Of a DNA stretch of 64,000 nucleotides, positions 62,972 to 64,000 are shown one piece after another. The notes beneath the pieces were generated by a model, which was given only the letters and a program-made list of their open reading frames with translations, did no database searches and was not told the origin of the DNA. The translations under genes were made by a program, and so were the position numbers. Origin of the DNA: Mycolicibacterium sp. P1-18 (GTDB lineage: Bacteria > Actinomycetota > Actinomycetes > Mycobacteriales > Mycobacteriaceae); contig NZ_NPKR01000008.1 of the NCBI RefSeq assembly GCF_008329535.1, forward strand, positions 310,001-374,000. The letters run 5' to 3'. Within the stretch, counting starts at the first letter, position 1. Each line of letters begins with the position of its first letter.

Positions 62972-64000
62972 TGTTCGATTCGGTCGTCACCTCCACCGCC
63001 GGCACCTCGGGTGCCGGTGCGGTCGAGGCGTGGTCGCGGGCGGAGTCCGCGGCGTGCGCCCGCAAGGTGGCGGCGATGGCGGACATGTTCCCGCCCGACG
63101 CTGTCGCTGACGGGTCTGACGAGCGGGACCGCTGGTGCACCGACACGTTGGACGCCGTCGCCGCCCACATCGGCGCGGCCCAGCGCATCACCCAGCACGC
63201 CGCGTCCAACCAACTCCTCGTCGCCGTCGCCCTGCACGAACGCTTCCCACTCGTCGCCGCCGTCTTCGCCCAAGGACTCATCACCTACCAACTGGTCCGG
63301 ACCGTCGTGCAGCGCGGCGCGCTGGTCGTCGACCCCGCGGCTCTCCACGAACTGGACCGGCTGCTGGCCGAGGCGCTAAGTGACCGCGAACCCATGTCCG
63401 TGGCCGCGTTGGAGAAGACCGTCGACGCATTCGTCGCGAAGGTCGACCCGCAGGCGGTGATCCGCACCGAGACCCGCGCCCGCGGCCGGTCGGTGGAGGT
63501 CAGCGATGAAGACGGCAGCGGAATGGCGACGGTCTTCGCGACCCTGTTCGCCACCGACGCCAAGGCCGTCGACGCCCGCCTCGACGCACTCGCCCGCACG
63601 GTCTGCCCGGCTGATCCACGGACGCTGGATCAGCGGCGTGCCGACGCGATGGGAGCGTGGGCCCACGGCGCGGACCGCCTGGCGTGCCTGTGCGGGACCG
63701 AGGACTGCCCGGCCGGGGAGAACCCGCCGTCCACTGGAGTGGTCGTGTACGTCATCGCGAGCGCGGACACTGTCAGCCCACCCCCGCCTACGCCCGACAC
63801 CCCGGAACTCCCCGCGCCCGAACCGGTCGACACCGTGGACGCGGACCGCGCAACGCCGGCCCCCATCGACGATTGCACCGCACTCGACGGCAATGCGCCG
63901 GCGATGTTCGCCAAGCCGCTACGCGAGCTCACGCTCACCGAAGCCCTCACCCCCGCGCCCGGTCGATTCTCCAGCCTGCGGCCCGCGGCGATGATGGGCG
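62972..64000 (+). CDS. 13E12/DUF222-type protein, 3' end cut by window
   Basis: The first 343 residues of a 13E12-repeat protein with an intact DUF222 domain. Recognisable segments are AWSRAESAACARKVAAMADMF, DTLDAVAAHIGAAQRITQHAA, AQGLITYQLVRTVVQRGALV and the ATLFATDAKAVDARLDALARTVCPADPRTLDQRRADAMG block, followed by a Pro-rich linker. The HNH domain, if present, would lie beyond the window edge. The gene starts at ATG 62972 on a leaderless promoter. It is in the same orientation as the related gene fragment at position 1. Confidence 0.9.

Overview
The window is high-GC DNA from a mycobacterium, most likely a fast-growing Mycolicibacterium. The gene order follows the Mycobacterium tuberculosis Rv1617-Rv1638 block: pyk, tesB, cydDC/cydB/cydA, pdtaR, the lipid-transfer thiolase pair, polA, rpsA, coaE, uvrB, an MFS exporter, a cAMP-binding-type universal stress protein, an MBL hydrolase and uvrA. 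Inserted blocks and gltBD next to pyk are as I recall for environmental species; this is from memory and no database was searched.

Layout. 1-2.2 kb: end of a 13E12-type HNH protein, a small acidic protein and a winged-helix protein. 2.2-6.9 kb: uvrA, MBL hydrolase, DUF427 and universal stress protein. 7.1-11.3 kb: two UbiD-type decarboxylases around an AHSA1 protein, divergent from ubiX. 11.3-15.6 kb: acyl-CoA thioesterase, zinc-ribbon membrane protein, tRNA-Cys, DUF899, MgtC and MFS exporter. 15.6-26.1 kb: uvrB, a DUF402 protein that may start at ATC, a secreted protein, coaE, rpsA, a PrsW-type protease and polA. 26.2-33.7 kb: DUF35/thiolase pair, a five-gene branched-chain-type ABC importer, and pdtaR. 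33.8-35.9 kb: tRNA-Leu(CAA), a K+ channel, and a CmtR-like repressor with a CDF-like transporter. 36-40.9 kb: two tandem secreted glycoside hydrolases with low-complexity tails and two AT-rich spacers. 40.9-47.9 kb: DUF2339, a two-component pair, a polar amino acid ABC importer, and an HdeD-like protein. 47.9-62.3 kb: cydABDC, DUF4190, tesB, pyk, gltD and gltB. The window ends in DUF2752 and the start of a second 13E12-type gene.

How it works together. The excision-repair genes uvrA and uvrB each carry a near-perfect TTGTCRGTG-N8-TANNNT promoter, the RecA/LexA-independent (PafBC-type) DNA-damage promoter. Many genes have a TANNNT element 6-8 nt before an ATG/GTG and no Shine-Dalgarno sequence, the signature of leaderless mycobacterial transcripts. 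The cyd cluster encodes the alternative terminal oxidase and its assembly transporter behind a CTAC/GTAG dyad. gltB has a stem-loop that runs into its ribosome-binding site. The metal module has a perfect TACAG-N6-CTGTA operator over its promoter.

No CRISPR array, transposase, integrase or prophage was seen. The least explained parts are the tandem glycoside hydrolases with their AT-rich upstream regions, the UbiD-AHSA1-UbiD/UbiX cluster, and several cis-regulatory structures.
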